Assembly: GCF_030687535.1 (NCBI RefSeq)
Contig: NZ_CP117437.1
Location: 2,997,501-3,061,500, forward strand
Source of the DNA: Pseudomonas sp. FP2335
GTDB lineage: Bacteria > Pseudomonadota > Gammaproteobacteria > Pseudomonadales > Pseudomonadaceae
DNA: 64,000 nucleotides
Direction: 5' to 3'
Part shown: piece by piece, positions 18,631 through 27,863 of the stretch
Numbering within the stretch: the first letter of the stretch is position 1
Layout of the letters: every line of letters starts with the position of its first letter
Position numbers and translations under genes: made by a program
Notes under the pieces: generated by a model
What the model was told of the DNA's origin: nothing
The model's input: the letters and a program-made list of their open reading frames with translations, nothing else
Databases searched by the model: none

Positions 18631-20300
18631 TGCCGGGCCTGTCACCCCTCTCCGAGCGCGCAATCATCCTTGCGCCAATGGGCCGCGACGGCTCGTTGGC
18701 GTTGATGATGCTCAACGAAGCCGGCTACGGCGGCATGGTGGCCAGCGACCTGGGCGCGCTGAGCGCGGCGCTGGAGCAAGGCGCCGGCCTGCTGATCATC
18801 GCCGCCGAAGCGCTGCGCGGTGTGGCGTTGGAGCCATTGTTGGAGTACCTGCAACAGCAACCGGCCTGGTCGGACTTGCCCATCGTGTTGCTGACGCACC
18901 ACGGCGGCAAAGAGCAAATCGGCACCAGGCAACTGAGCGGCTTGCTCGGCAACGTGACGTTCCTGGAGCGACCGTTTCACCCGGTGACCCTGATCAGCCT
19001 GGTGAGTACTGCCTTGCGCGGCCGCCGCCGGCAATATGAAGCCCGCGATCGCCTGGTCGACCTGAGCGAAAGCGAGTCACGCCTGCAACGCACCCTGGAA
19101 ACCCTCGAACAGCAGGTGGAAGAACGCACCGCGCAGCTGCGCCACAACGAAGATGCGTTACGCCAGTCGCAGAAAATGGAAGCGGTCGGCCAACTGACGG
19201 GCGGCATCGCCCACGACTTCAACAACATGCTCACCGGCATCATCGGCAGCCTGGAGCTGCTGCGCCGGCGGGTGTCGCGGGGCAAGCTGGACGACCTGGA
19301 CAGCCTGATCGATTTGGGCGTCACTTCTGCCAACCGCGCGGCTGGCCTGACCCATCGTCTATTAGCGTTTTCGCGGCGCCAATCCCTGGATTCCAAGCCC
19401 GTGGAAATCAACCGTTTGGTCACGGCCATGGGCGAGTTGCTGCAACGCAGCATCAACGAAAGCATCGCCCTGGATATGAGCCTCACCGATACACTATGGA
19501 CCGCCGAAGCCGACCCCAACCAACTGGAGAGCGCCCTGCTCAACCTGGTGATCAACGCACGGGACGCTATGCCCAATGGCGGCAACCTCACTGTCGAAAC
19601 CAGCAACCGCCACCTCGACAGCGTGTTCACTGCCGCTTACGGCACCTTGAAGCCCGGTGACTACGTGGAACTGAGCGTCAGCGACACGGGCTGTGGCATT
19701 CCCGAGAGCGTGATAGGACGGGTCTTCGATCCGTTCTTTACCACCAAGCCAATCGGTCAAGGCACAGGCCTGGGCCTGTCGATGATCTACGGGTTTGCCC
19801 GCCAATCCCATGGTCATGTGACGATCCATAGCGTGGTCGGCAAGGGCACCACCGTCAGCTTGTTCCTGCCGCGTTTTGTCGGTGAAATCATCGCGAACCA
19901 GACGGCTGATCCGACATTGCTGCCCCTGGCCGTTGCGGGCGAGACGGTGTTGATTGTCGAGGACGACCCGGCTGTGAGAGTACTGGTCAGCGCCGTGCTC
20001 AAGGAGTTGGGTTATGGCTTTGTCGAAGCGGGCGACGCTACCACAGCGGTACCGATCATTGAGTCCGATCAGCGTATTGACCTGCTGATCAGCGACGTCG
20101 GTTTGCCAGGGATGAACGGGCGCCAGTTGGCAGAGATCGGTCGGCAGCTGCGACCGGAGCTCAAAGTGCTGTTCATTACCGGTTATGCCGAGCATGCGGC
20201 GGTGAGAGGAGGTTTTCTTGATCCGGGCATGCAGCTGATCACCAAGCCGTTTACCTTTGATTTGTTGACAGCGAAGGTCCGGGAAATGATCAGAGGGTAA
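18630..20300 (+). CDS. hybrid histidine kinase with pseudo-receiver N-terminus
   Basis: 556 residues with a GTG start overlapping the KaiC-like stop (TAGTG). Residues 10-125 fold like a receiver (AIILAPMGRDG, LLIIAAEAL, PIVLLTHH, TFLERPFHP) but lack the phosphoryl Asp: the site reads IIAAEA. A coiled coil (about 140-180) leads to the H-box KMEAVGQLTGGIAHDFNNML with His195, then a HATPase domain (NLVINARDAMPNGG, DTGCGI, GTGLGLSMIYG). The C-terminal receiver (about 435-550) has Asp489 in ISDVGLPGMNG and a Lys in ITKPF. There are no membrane segments, so the sensor is cytosolic, and the coupled KaiC-like ATPase may be the input. Confidence 0.88.
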   Translation: MPGLSPLSERAIILAPMGRDGSLALMMLNEAGYGGMVASDLGALSAALEQGAGLLIIAAEALRGVALEPLLEYLQQQPAWSDLPIVLLTHHGGKEQIGTRQLSGLLGNVTFLERPFHPVTLISLVSTALRGRRRQYEARDRLVDLSESESRLQRTLETLEQQVEERTAQLRHNEDALRQSQKMEAVGQLTGGIAHDFNNMLTGIIGSLELLRRRVSRGKLDDLDSLIDLGVTSANRAAGLTHRLLAFSRRQSLDSKPVEINRLVTAMGELLQRSINESIALDMSLTDTLWTAEADPNQLESALLNLVINARDAMPNGGNLTVETSNRHLDSVFTAAYGTLKPGDYVELSVSDTGCGIPESVIGRVFDPFFTTKPIGQGTGLGLSMIYGFARQSHGHVTIHSVVGKGTTVSLFLPRFVGEIIANQTADPTLLPLAVAGETVLIVEDDPAVRVLVSAVLKELGYGFVEAGDATTAVPIIESDQRIDLLISDVGLPGMNGRQLAEIGRQLRPELKVLFITGYAEHAAVRGGFLDPGMQLITKPFTFDLLTAKVREMIRG

Positions 20301-20302
20301 AA

Positions 20303-20326
20303 CGGGGCCTGCCAGATCAGGCCCCG
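20303..20326. terminator. GC hairpin between convergent genes
   Basis: CGGGGCCTG-N6-CAGGCCCCG, a perfect 9-bp stem, lies just after the kinase stop and 15 bp beyond the stop of the giant minus-strand gene. It can serve both strands. No strong T-tract follows on either side. Confidence 0.55.
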
Positions 20327-20341
20327 CGCCTTCCAATGCGC

Positions 20342-23300
20342 TTAATCGATTCGATCAAAGACCTCTCTTTTCATGGCGGCGTCCAACACTTGGGGCGGAT
20401 GCCCGCCTTCGATCAGTTCGAATGTACCGTCCGGCTTTATATCAATACCTGAAGCAGTGACGATTACCGTTGACTGGGGTTGCCTGTTGATAATGTCCAG
20501 CAGCGGCTGTTGATCTGCGATGGTTTGCTTCAGAGAGCTTGCCAGCCCCTGCGCGCTACGCGCGTTGTCACCGCCGACGAAGATCACTTTGCCGCCATTG
20601 GCCAACGATGCATCCAATTGCTTCAACAGCGGCAGCATTGACGGGTCGGCTACGCCACCTTGCAGATGTATCAACGTACGTTTGTGATAGATCCCGTCCT
20701 TCAAATCGCTCATCACTGCCAAGGCGGTGCAATCACTGATCCCTCGTGTGTACAACGTCGAGGTGGCATCCAGGGTGTGTGCTGATTCGGTGACCGGCAC
20801 GTATATCCGCTCCGACACCGCTGGCGTGGTACTGCCCGGCAGCTGGCCGATGTTCGGCGTGGACGTATCAAGACGGGTTTCGTACAACTGCTTGGTCGAT
20901 TGTTCATCCACGCTCGCCTTGCTGGCCCAGCCTTCGTCATGGGTACTGACCCTGAATTCGAGCTTGTCACCGCTGGTACTGTAGGTCCGATAAGGGGTCG
21001 CCGGTTTTTTCTGGGTAAACAGTGCTTGCAGGCCATCACTCATGGATTTTTCGGTAGGAAATGTGACGAGACCCAGGTTTGGATCATAAAAAAAGAACTG
21101 TTTGCCTTCGCCGTCAAATTTTACGCCCGCCATCATCGAGTGGCCGGGGGAGTCGATCATCAGGGTGGTGGACGTTTCGGCGCGGCTCAGCTCGCCGATC
21201 AATTCATGATGTGATATCTGCCGCACGTTGTTGCCAGCATGGAACGTTGTCGGCGTAGTGACCTGTTTTTGTACGTCTTGCAGCGTTTTGGCAAACGTTA
21301 TGGACGCTGGATGAGTAGGCTTCGCGGCCGCGAGGAACATATTTTCAATCAGCGTCTGAGCTTTACCCTGCTCAAGCGCAGAGGCCATGATTTTTGCCAG
21401 TGCAGCACATTGGCCTTGCGACAGCGAACTGACCTGACTGAGGTAAAACCGCTGCGGATTAGGGATGAAGTTCCCTCCCGTCGCCTCGATGATCGACTGA
21501 GCCTGCTTGACGCCACTGAACGCATGCTGCACGGCGAGGCGCTCCTGCTGTCGGACCAGGGCGCCAATCTGCGCCGCACTCAGTCCATCGGTGCTTGCCA
21601 ATTTCATGACCTGCTCAGCGTTCAACTTGGAAGAAAAGCCCTTAACGGAAAAAGGGTCGCCACGGGTGTAGCCGCTGTTGTATTCAGCACTCGAAGTCCC
21701 GCTCTTGAACCTCTCTTTGAGCGCCTGGAATTCTTTCCGGATCCGTTTGGATTGCTCGGACAGCGGTACTGCGGCGCCTTGCCAGTTTTCCAGGAGCTCG
21801 TCACTGCTCCGTAGCGAAGGCGTAAAGTCATCCAGTGCCGCCCCAAAGGGTTGCCCCGAGATGGGGTCGTAGCCGTACCACTTGCCGTTGTGCAAAACGG
21901 CGGTACTCTCGGCAACTGCCCCATTAATCTTGTAAGTGCCCGTCGCCGCAGCGTCGAAATTGCGACTGGCCTTGAACACGTCATAGTGCCCCGCAGCGCC
22001 GCGGGCCTGATTCAACGCCGCCTTGACACGGGTTAAACCTGAGCGGCCCGCGGCCGCCACTGCATCTTCGACACCCGGTATCGGGCTTAACGCCCCAATT
22101 GCGCCGCGCCCGACAATTCGCCCCACACTCCAGGCCTTGGCTGTCGTGGAGCCTGCGGCATTCAGCACGCGCCCTGCCTGCCCAGCGGCGGACGCGCCCG
22201 CGAGAGCAAAGCCAAGCGTGTCGAAGAACAGGTCCTGAATACCTCCGTCTACATTGCCACGGCTGAAGTTGACAATGGCCGAGCGAAGCGGGATCAGGTT
22301 CAGCAGAAATTCACGAATCTTTCTAATCGGCGGCACTTCACTTTCAAACGTCGTCAAGCCTCTGCTTTCCCTGACAATCTTCTCGGACACCTGATCGTAC
22401 ATATTGTCCCGAACCAGTTGCGCGATACGAAAGGTCCGGCTGCTGTTGTATGTCTGGGGTACTGCATCCGTGGGCGCTCGCTGGGCAAAGCGTTGCTCGT
22501 CTTCGGCTTCGGTCGACACTTTTTCTATATAACGTCGATCTGCCGGAATGTCGGCGTAAGCCTTTACCTTGATCTTGTCATCATCGAGCGGCCTGGGGTG
22601 CAATTCGTACCGATATTGGAAGGCGCGATGACCAACCACGAAATCACTTTCAAGATCGGGCCGGCGAGTGATCTTGTGTTGATTGGGATTGACTTCGTAA
22701 ATGTGCACTTGGCCTTCGTACTCGGCACGGACCAGCAGAGGTTTCAGCTCGTCCGGCTGGCCGCGCCGCCAATACGGTGGGGATGTTGATTGATGATGGA
22801 TCAGTTCCTCACGATAGACCTCGACCTTGCCATATTCGAGGAACTTACGGTCCTCCAAGGGCAGGTTGGTCAGCAGATGCACAAGGGCGAAAAACTGGCT
22901 TATTTGCAGTTGGACCAAATGCGCCTGGACCTTCTCTTCGAACTGTTGGTTGAAGTTGGGCAGCGTCATGGTTTTCGCTTGATTGACGATGTTGGCTATC
23001 GGCACGCCTGAATCATTCGACTGCCACCGGGTAGCCACGTATCGAGGGGCGGTGGCGGCTCGGAATGAGTTTCTGGGAGGGATTACTAGAGTTGTATCGA
23101 GCAGCCTGCCCTCAATAACCAGGTCCACAATCGAATAGGGGCCAGGCAGATCGTTGTTGCGCGGCACTTGATAAATGCATTTTTTTTCGTAGTCGGTACC
23201 TTCACCAAAGTGTTCCTTTAGCCAATCCAGTGCGATCTGTTTACGACTCGGGATGTCGGCACGCTGGATAGCCGAAGCAGTGGTCAGCTCGCTTACGTGC

Positions 23301-24652
23301 TCATCGAAGGCCGCACGTATGCGCGAGAGTTCCTGGCTGGAGTAATTGTCAGAGGGGCTGGCAGAAATAATCCCCCTGCAGACGGCCCAGTCAATGATTG
23401 CGAGGTCCTGGGCATGCTGGGCAACCCTTTGATCCACTCGCGTGACCGGCTCAATATTGTCAAAGGCCATGACCTGGGCGTAGGTCATTGTCGCTACGCT
23501 GCCAGGCGCCTGAGCTTCGATACGCGCGACTGCCGTACACAGGCTGACCCAGCTATGGGAGCCGATCACCATCCCTGGCGGCATATCCCGGACCAGAAAC
23601 TGTGGAGCCTTGCGGGCCAGTAACAGATGAGCCGCAGTGGGCGCCATGGCTTCGCTGGCACGATTGAGGGTCTTGAGATGCTCAGTCAATCCAGCAACGA
23701 CCGTTGACGGCGATTTGCCCCAGGAGCGGCTATCGTTCAGTTCGAATCCGGCCACCCGGTTGCGCGGTGGCGGTTGCACGGCCCCCAGGACGCTCTCTCG
23801 GTCGAGCGAGGCTTGCAGCCCCGCCAGGAGCCAATCGTTATCGCTGCCGGGCGTGGAAACTGCGCCCGCCTTGGAACGCAGCCCACGCCCGAACTCTTGG
23901 GCGGCCGGCGAGTTGAGCAAGGCGTTAATGACGCGCGCTGGATCGCCGGCCTCGGCGCTGCTCAATTGCAACTTCGATGTCAGCAAGCCAAACAGCCCAC
24001 CCTCATCGGGCAGCTCCAGTGTTTGCACGGGGTGGTAGTAGGCCCCAAGCAACTGTTCATGAGACAACGGTTGCGACCAGGACAACGCTCCGCCGTAATT
24101 ACCAAACGGTTGCGTGGGGAGTGCGGGGCGCTGTGCGTAACTCACCAGGTTACGCAGTTCGCCGAGGCTGGTTGGCAGGTTCCAGCCATGGTCTTGAATA
24201 AACCGCTTGAGACTCACCATTTCCCCAGCTTCAAGAGTGTTCAACTGCGCGTAAGCAGAGCCCGGCTCGACCTTCATGAGGGAGATCTGGAGGAGATTGG
24301 CGATACGCTCGTTGGACTGTTGAGCCAACTGCTCCTTCGCCATTCCCGGAGGGTTCAGGCGTACCTGTTCCTTGTATAACGCAAGTTGTTCTCTGAGGCC
24401 CGCATACACCGCCTGCGTAAAATGCTCTTTGTTTTTACTGTCTGGGGCGATAACCGCTGTGGAGCTTACGCGTTCAGCTTGGGCCTGCAAGGATGTGCCA
24501 ACCGGAGTCTCAACGGTGCGCTTGGCACGCGAAGCGATGGCGTTTTCCGATGCAGGCATCGCTTGCGGCTGGGCGACGGGCGCAGGCGCGGTCTCTGGCT
24601 GGCGTGGCGGGACCGTGAAACGTGCAGCAGGGGGGTAATTGGCGATAACCAT
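20342..24652 (-). CDS. giant toxin-like protein A with C58-type protease-like domain
   Basis: 1436 residues, no signal peptide. AAGGA precedes the ATG. A Pro/Ala-rich N-terminus (1-60) is followed by a long alpha-helical body. Hydrophobic helices at about 785-850 (LIPLRSAIVNFSRGN, LFFDTLGFALAGASAAGQAG) resemble the membrane-inserting part of large Pseudomonas proteins called dermonecrotic-toxin-like. At 1075-1215 lies a papain-like set: Cys1082 in SQGQCAALA, His1171 in SPGHSMMAG, Asp1190 in FYDPNLG, as in YopT/AvrPphB (C58) proteases. An extra tail (about 1230-1436) holds Cys1308 (RGISDCTALAV) and His1323 (IYHKR). It is a paralogue of the 31.6-kb gene. It lies 140 bp after the receiver gene on the same strand, so it may belong to the sensor operon. 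Toxin or effector function is inferred. Confidence 0.7.
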   Translation of the reverse strand: MVIANYPPAARFTVPPRQPETAPAPVAQPQAMPASENAIASRAKRTVETPVGTSLQAQAERVSSTAVIAPDSKNKEHFTQAVYAGLREQLALYKEQVRLNPPGMAKEQLAQQSNERIANLLQISLMKVEPGSAYAQLNTLEAGEMVSLKRFIQDHGWNLPTSLGELRNLVSYAQRPALPTQPFGNYGGALSWSQPLSHEQLLGAYYHPVQTLELPDEGGLFGLLTSKLQLSSAEAGDPARVINALLNSPAAQEFGRGLRSKAGAVSTPGSDNDWLLAGLQASLDRESVLGAVQPPPRNRVAGFELNDSRSWGKSPSTVVAGLTEHLKTLNRASEAMAPTAAHLLLARKAPQFLVRDMPPGMVIGSHSWVSLCTAVARIEAQAPGSVATMTYAQVMAFDNIEPVTRVDQRVAQHAQDLAIIDWAVCRGIISASPSDNYSSQELSRIRAAFDEHVSELTTASAIQRADIPSRKQIALDWLKEHFGEGTDYEKKCIYQVPRNNDLPGPYSIVDLVIEGRLLDTTLVIPPRNSFRAATAPRYVATRWQSNDSGVPIANIVNQAKTMTLPNFNQQFEEKVQAHLVQLQISQFFALVHLLTNLPLEDRKFLEYGKVEVYREELIHHQSTSPPYWRRGQPDELKPLLVRAEYEGQVHIYEVNPNQHKITRRPDLESDFVVGHRAFQYRYELHPRPLDDDKIKVKAYADIPADRRYIEKVSTEAEDEQRFAQRAPTDAVPQTYNSSRTFRIAQLVRDNMYDQVSEKIVRESRGLTTFESEVPPIRKIREFLLNLIPLRSAIVNFSRGNVDGGIQDLFFDTLGFALAGASAAGQAGRVLNAAGSTTAKAWSVGRIVGRGAIGALSPIPGVEDAVAAAGRSGLTRVKAALNQARGAAGHYDVFKASRNFDAAATGTYKINGAVAESTAVLHNGKWYGYDPISGQPFGAALDDFTPSLRSSDELLENWQGAAVPLSEQSKRIRKEFQALKERFKSGTSSAEYNSGYTRGDPFSVKGFSSKLNAEQVMKLASTDGLSAAQIGALVRQQERLAVQHAFSGVKQAQSIIEATGGNFIPNPQRFYLSQVSSLSQGQCAALAKIMASALEQGKAQTLIENMFLAAAKPTHPASITFAKTLQDVQKQVTTPTTFHAGNNVRQISHHELIGELSRAETSTTLMIDSPGHSMMAGVKFDGEGKQFFFYDPNLGLVTFPTEKSMSDGLQALFTQKKPATPYRTYSTSGDKLEFRVSTHDEGWASKASVDEQSTKQLYETRLDTSTPNIGQLPGSTTPAVSERIYVPVTESAHTLDATSTLYTRGISDCTALAVMSDLKDGIYHKRTLIHLQGGVADPSMLPLLKQLDASLANGGKVIFVGGDNARSAQGLASSLKQTIADQQPLLDIINRQPQSTVIVTASGIDIKPDGTFELIEGGHPPQVLDAAMKREVFDRID

Positions 24653-24792
24653 TCAAGTTTCCTTCGTCAGTTAAGCGCATCGAGCCTTCAGAAGCTGAAG
24701 GCACAAATGTCTGAACTGAGTGAAGGGAACTAAGGCCGTGATTCCGCTACCTGTCGCGAGAAAGCATGACCGGGTGTATCAGAAGAAATACA

Positions 24793-25170
24793 TCACGCCA
24801 GTAAGCGCTGGATGTGTTCGTGTAGGGTATCCAGGTCAAACGGCTTGGCCAGGATCGGTGCGTTGCGCGTAATCGGGCTGTTGCAGTCGAGAATTTCCTG
24901 CGGGTAACCGCTGATAAAGATGACCTTCAATTCCGGGCGCAACCTGATCGCCGGCTCGGCGATCTGCACCCCGGAAATCCCGCCGGGCAGACGATAGTCA
25001 GTCACCATCAGGTCCAGGTGTGGTTTGCTCGCAAGGATCTCGAACGCCTGCTCCCCATCGATCGCCTTCAACACTCGATAGCCGAGGCCGGCCAGATATT
25101 CGCCCAGCACGAACATAATCGATTCGTCGTCTTCGACGATCAGTACAACATCTTGTGCATCTTCACTCAT
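24793..25170 (-). CDS. single-domain response regulator
   Basis: 125-residue CheY-like receiver without output domain. The acidic pocket is IVEDDES, the phosphoryl Asp is in LMVTDYRLPGG, the Thr/Ser switch is in VIFISGYP, and the Lys is in ILAKPFDLDTL. The start at 25170 (MSEDAQDVV) has AAAGG upstream; the frame is open seven codons further. It is the last signalling gene of the minus-strand operon, 79 bp after the REC-kinase. The DxRLPGG pattern is that of receivers attached to or partnered with hybrid kinases, so it probably takes phosphate from a kinase in this operon. The toxin-like gene follows. Confidence 0.88.
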   Translation of the reverse strand: MSEDAQDVVLIVEDDESIMFVLGEYLAGLGYRVLKAIDGEQAFEILASKPHLDLMVTDYRLPGGISGVQIAEPAIRLRPELKVIFISGYPQEILDCNSPITRNAPILAKPFDLDTLHEHIQRLLA

Positions 25171-25249
25171 GGGAAGCCTTTGTCCGGTCAATTGCTGCTG
25201 TTACGACCATGGGGTCACGCAGAAGGTTGCGTCGAGGTGACGATTGATT

Positions 25250-26443
25250 TCATGCCGACGCCTCGAGGGGCAGGCACACCCGGAACAGGGCGCCCTCGCC
25301 TATCTGGCTCTCGACCTCGATGGTGCCGCCATGGGCCGCAACGATCTGCTCGGAAATAAACAAGCCCAGGCCCAGGCCCGCCGCGACATGGCTGGCCGAG
25401 ACGCGCTCGAATTGCTGGAAAATCCGCTTCTGGTTGTCGGCACTGATGCCGATGCCTCGGTCACGTACTTCCACCCGCGCTTCGCCGTGCTCGCTGTACA
25501 CGCGCACATCCACCGGGCTTTTGGCCCCGTAGCGCAACGCGTTGGTCAGCAGGTTGCTGACCACCTGCTCGATGCGGAACTCATCCCACAGGCCCTCGAC
25601 CGGCGCCTCGGCGACCAGGTGCATCGAGGAGTTGGCCGCCGCCACTTGTGGGGCGAAGTTCTCGACCAGATTGCGCACCAGTTGCGTCAGGTCAAACCGT
25701 GCCGGGCGGATCGACAGCTTGCCGGTGCGGATACGCGACACGTCGAGCATGTCTTCGATCAGGCGGATCAAGCTCTGGATCTGGCGCTCATCGCGGTCGA
25801 CCATGGCGTGCATCTTGTCCAGGGTGAACGCCGCGGCGTTGTCCCGGGCCAGGTGCATCTTGCGCAGCTGGGTTTCGAGGATCAGCCCGTTGAGGGGCGT
25901 GCGCACTTCGTGGGCGACAATCGACATGAAGTCGTCACGCATGCGCACGGCCTGCTCCAGCTCGGCCTGGGTGGCCTGCAAGCGCGTGAGCAGCAGCTCC
26001 TGCTCACGGCGGCTGCGTTCCAGGGCTTCGACCTGCTGCTTCATCGCCTTGCTCTGGCGATACAGGTCGACGAACACATTGACCTTGCTCTTGACCGCGT
26101 GAATATCCAGCGGCTTGTGCAGGAAGTCGACGGCCCCGCTTTCATAGCCCTTGAACGCGTAGTTCAGCTCGCGCCCGGCAGCGCTGACAAACACGATAGG
26201 GATGTTTTTGGTCTTTTCGGTGCCGCGCATCAACTCGGCGAGCTCGAAGCCGTTCATGCCGGGCATCTGGACATCGAGGATCGCCATGGCGAACTCGTGT
26301 TCCAGTAACAGCGACAAGGCCTCGTCGGCGCTCAATGCCTTGTAGACCTGGCGATCCTCGCGCTTGATCAGCGCTTCAAGGGCCAGCAGGTTTTCCGGCA
26401 GATCGTCGACGATCAGCAATTTGGCCTGGACAGTACTTAACAT
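25250..26443 (-). CDS. REC-HisKA-HATPase sensor kinase
   Basis: 397 residues, soluble. The N-terminal receiver (1-125) has phosphoryl Asp57 in AILDVQMPGMNG and Lys in FLHKPLD. A coiled-coil linker (about 130-170) leads to a HisKA domain with His178 in IVAHEVRTPLNG and a HATPase domain with NLLTNALRYG, DRGIGI and GLGLGLFIS. A receiver-first kinase is regulated by phosphorylation from another kinase; the natural donor is the three-receiver hybrid two genes upstream. The start overlaps the cheB stop by 7 bp. The downstream receiver is its likely target. Confidence 0.9.
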   Translation of the reverse strand: MLSTVQAKLLIVDDLPENLLALEALIKREDRQVYKALSADEALSLLLEHEFAMAILDVQMPGMNGFELAELMRGTEKTKNIPIVFVSAAGRELNYAFKGYESGAVDFLHKPLDIHAVKSKVNVFVDLYRQSKAMKQQVEALERSRREQELLLTRLQATQAELEQAVRMRDDFMSIVAHEVRTPLNGLILETQLRKMHLARDNAAAFTLDKMHAMVDRDERQIQSLIRLIEDMLDVSRIRTGKLSIRPARFDLTQLVRNLVENFAPQVAAANSSMHLVAEAPVEGLWDEFRIEQVVSNLLTNALRYGAKSPVDVRVYSEHGEARVEVRDRGIGISADNQKRIFQQFERVSASHVAAGLGLGLFISEQIVAAHGGTIEVESQIGEGALFRVCLPLEASA

Positions 26444-27036
26444 GGGGAATATTCCAGGGAAGCCAGCAATGAACCGATGCGGCTCAAAGTAAGAATGTGG
26501 TCAGGTGCGTGCAGCGCCAGGGCCGCCAGGGGCATCACGGCAATGCGTGCCTCCTTGGGGTCCTGCACGATGGTGGTACCACCCGATTGCTTGACGTGGG
26601 CCAGGCCGCGCGCGCCATCCTGGTTGGCGCCGGTCAGCAGGATCGCCAGCAGGCCGGCGCCATAGGCATCGGCGGCCGAGGCGAACAGGTAGTCGATGGC
26701 CGGGCGGGAATGATGCACGCGGTCTTCCTGGCTCAGGGACAGGCTGCGGTCGTTTTCTACCGACAGGTGATAACCAGGCCCGGCAAAAAACAACGTACCG
26801 GCCTCGATCAATTCCTTGTCCCGTGCTTCGCGCACCGGGATGCGCAGGCGTCGGGCAAAGACTTCGGCCAACTGGCTGCGGCGCTCGTCCGGCAGGTGCA
26901 GTACGGCAATGATCGGCAAGCCAAAGCCTGTGGGCAGCTCAGCAAAAATACCCAGCAACGCCTCGACGCCGCCGGCGGAAGCGCCGACAACGATGGCTTC
27001 AATCCCGTGAATCGGGTTGGCTGCTGCGTCATTCAT
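26437..27036 (-). CDS. CheB-type methylesterase without receiver domain
   Basis: 199 residues comprising only the CheB catalytic domain (protein-glutamate methylesterase/glutaminase). The catalytic triad is Ser20 in VGASAGGVE, His in AVLHLPDE and Asp in LTGANQDGARG. Canonical CheB carries an N-terminal receiver that gates activity; it is missing here. The frame runs open 36 codons upstream, but the ATG at 27036 overlaps the cheR stop as ATGA. It pairs with the adjacent CheR although no chemoreceptor is encoded in the window. Confidence 0.9.
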   Translation of the reverse strand: MNDAAANPIHGIEAIVVGASAGGVEALLGIFAELPTGFGLPIIAVLHLPDERRSQLAEVFARRLRIPVREARDKELIEAGTLFFAGPGYHLSVENDRSLSLSQEDRVHHSRPAIDYLFASAADAYGAGLLAILLTGANQDGARGLAHVKQSGGTTIVQDPKEARIAVMPLAALALHAPDHILTLSRIGSLLASLEYSPC

Positions 27037-27863
27037 GATTTTCGGTAGATCCGTTCTTGCTTGACCAGCGGTTCGAATTGCTTGCTGTAGGCGGAGAAAT
27101 CCAGGGTTTCTTTGCTGCCCAGCACCAGGAAGCCGCGATGGCACAGCGACTCATGGAATAATCCAAACGCACGATCCTGCAATTTTTTATTGAAATAAAT
27201 CAATACGTTACGACACGAAATTAATTGAGTTTCCGAGAATACGCTATCGGTTGCCAAGCTGTGGTCGGCGAAGGTCACGTTCTCGCGCAATGTCTTGTCG
27301 AAGATCGCGTAATCGTAAGCCGCGGTGTAGTAGTCGGCAAATGAACGTTGCCCACCGGCCTGCTGATAATTGGCGGTGTAGGCCCGCACGTTTTCCAGGG
27401 AGAAGATCCCCTGCTTGGCTTTGTCCAGGGACGCCGGGTTGATGTCCGTGGCGTAGATGATCGTGCGTTCGAGCAAACCCTCCTCGCGCAGCAGAATGGC
27501 CATGGAGTACACCTCCTCCCCCGTGCTGCAGCCCGCGATCCAGATCTTGATCGACGGGTAGGTCTTGAGCAGCGGCACGACTTCCTGGCGGATCGCCAGA
27601 AAGTGCGAGGGGTCGCGAAACATCTCGCTCACCGGGATCGTCAGGAATTGCAGCAACTGCATGAACGCGGCCGGGTCGTGCAGCACTCGCTCCTGCAAGG
27701 CGGAGATCGTCGCGCAGTCGAACTGGCGCAGGGCGTGGGCCACACGGCGTTTTACCGACGCACCGGAGTAGTCGCGAAAGTCGTAGCTGTACTTGAGGTA
27801 AATCGCCTCGATCAGCAGGCGCAGCTCAATATCGCTGCTTTTTTCCAAAAAACTTCGCTCCAC
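27033..27863 (-). CDS. CheR-type glutamate methyltransferase
   Basis: 276 residues; SAM-dependent methyltransferase of the CheR family. The helical N-terminal domain (LRLLIEAIYLKYSYDFRDYS) and SVKRRVAHAL are followed by the SAM-binding core IWIAGCSTGEEVYSMAILL and the ISCRNVLIYFNKKLQ motif. It starts with GTG directly after the stop of the hybrid kinase with no spacer. CheR enzymes methylate Glu residues in receptor coiled coils; here the only candidate partner in the operon is the long Glu/Gln-rich coiled coil of the hybrid kinase (inference). Confidence 0.9.
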   Translation of the reverse strand: MERSFLEKSSDIELRLLIEAIYLKYSYDFRDYSGASVKRRVAHALRQFDCATISALQERVLHDPAAFMQLLQFLTIPVSEMFRDPSHFLAIRQEVVPLLKTYPSIKIWIAGCSTGEEVYSMAILLREEGLLERTIIYATDINPASLDKAKQGIFSLENVRAYTANYQQAGGQRSFADYYTAAYDYAIFDKTLRENVTFADHSLATDSVFSETQLISCRNVLIYFNKKLQDRAFGLFHESLCHRGFLVLGSKETLDFSAYSKQFEPLVKQERIYRKS

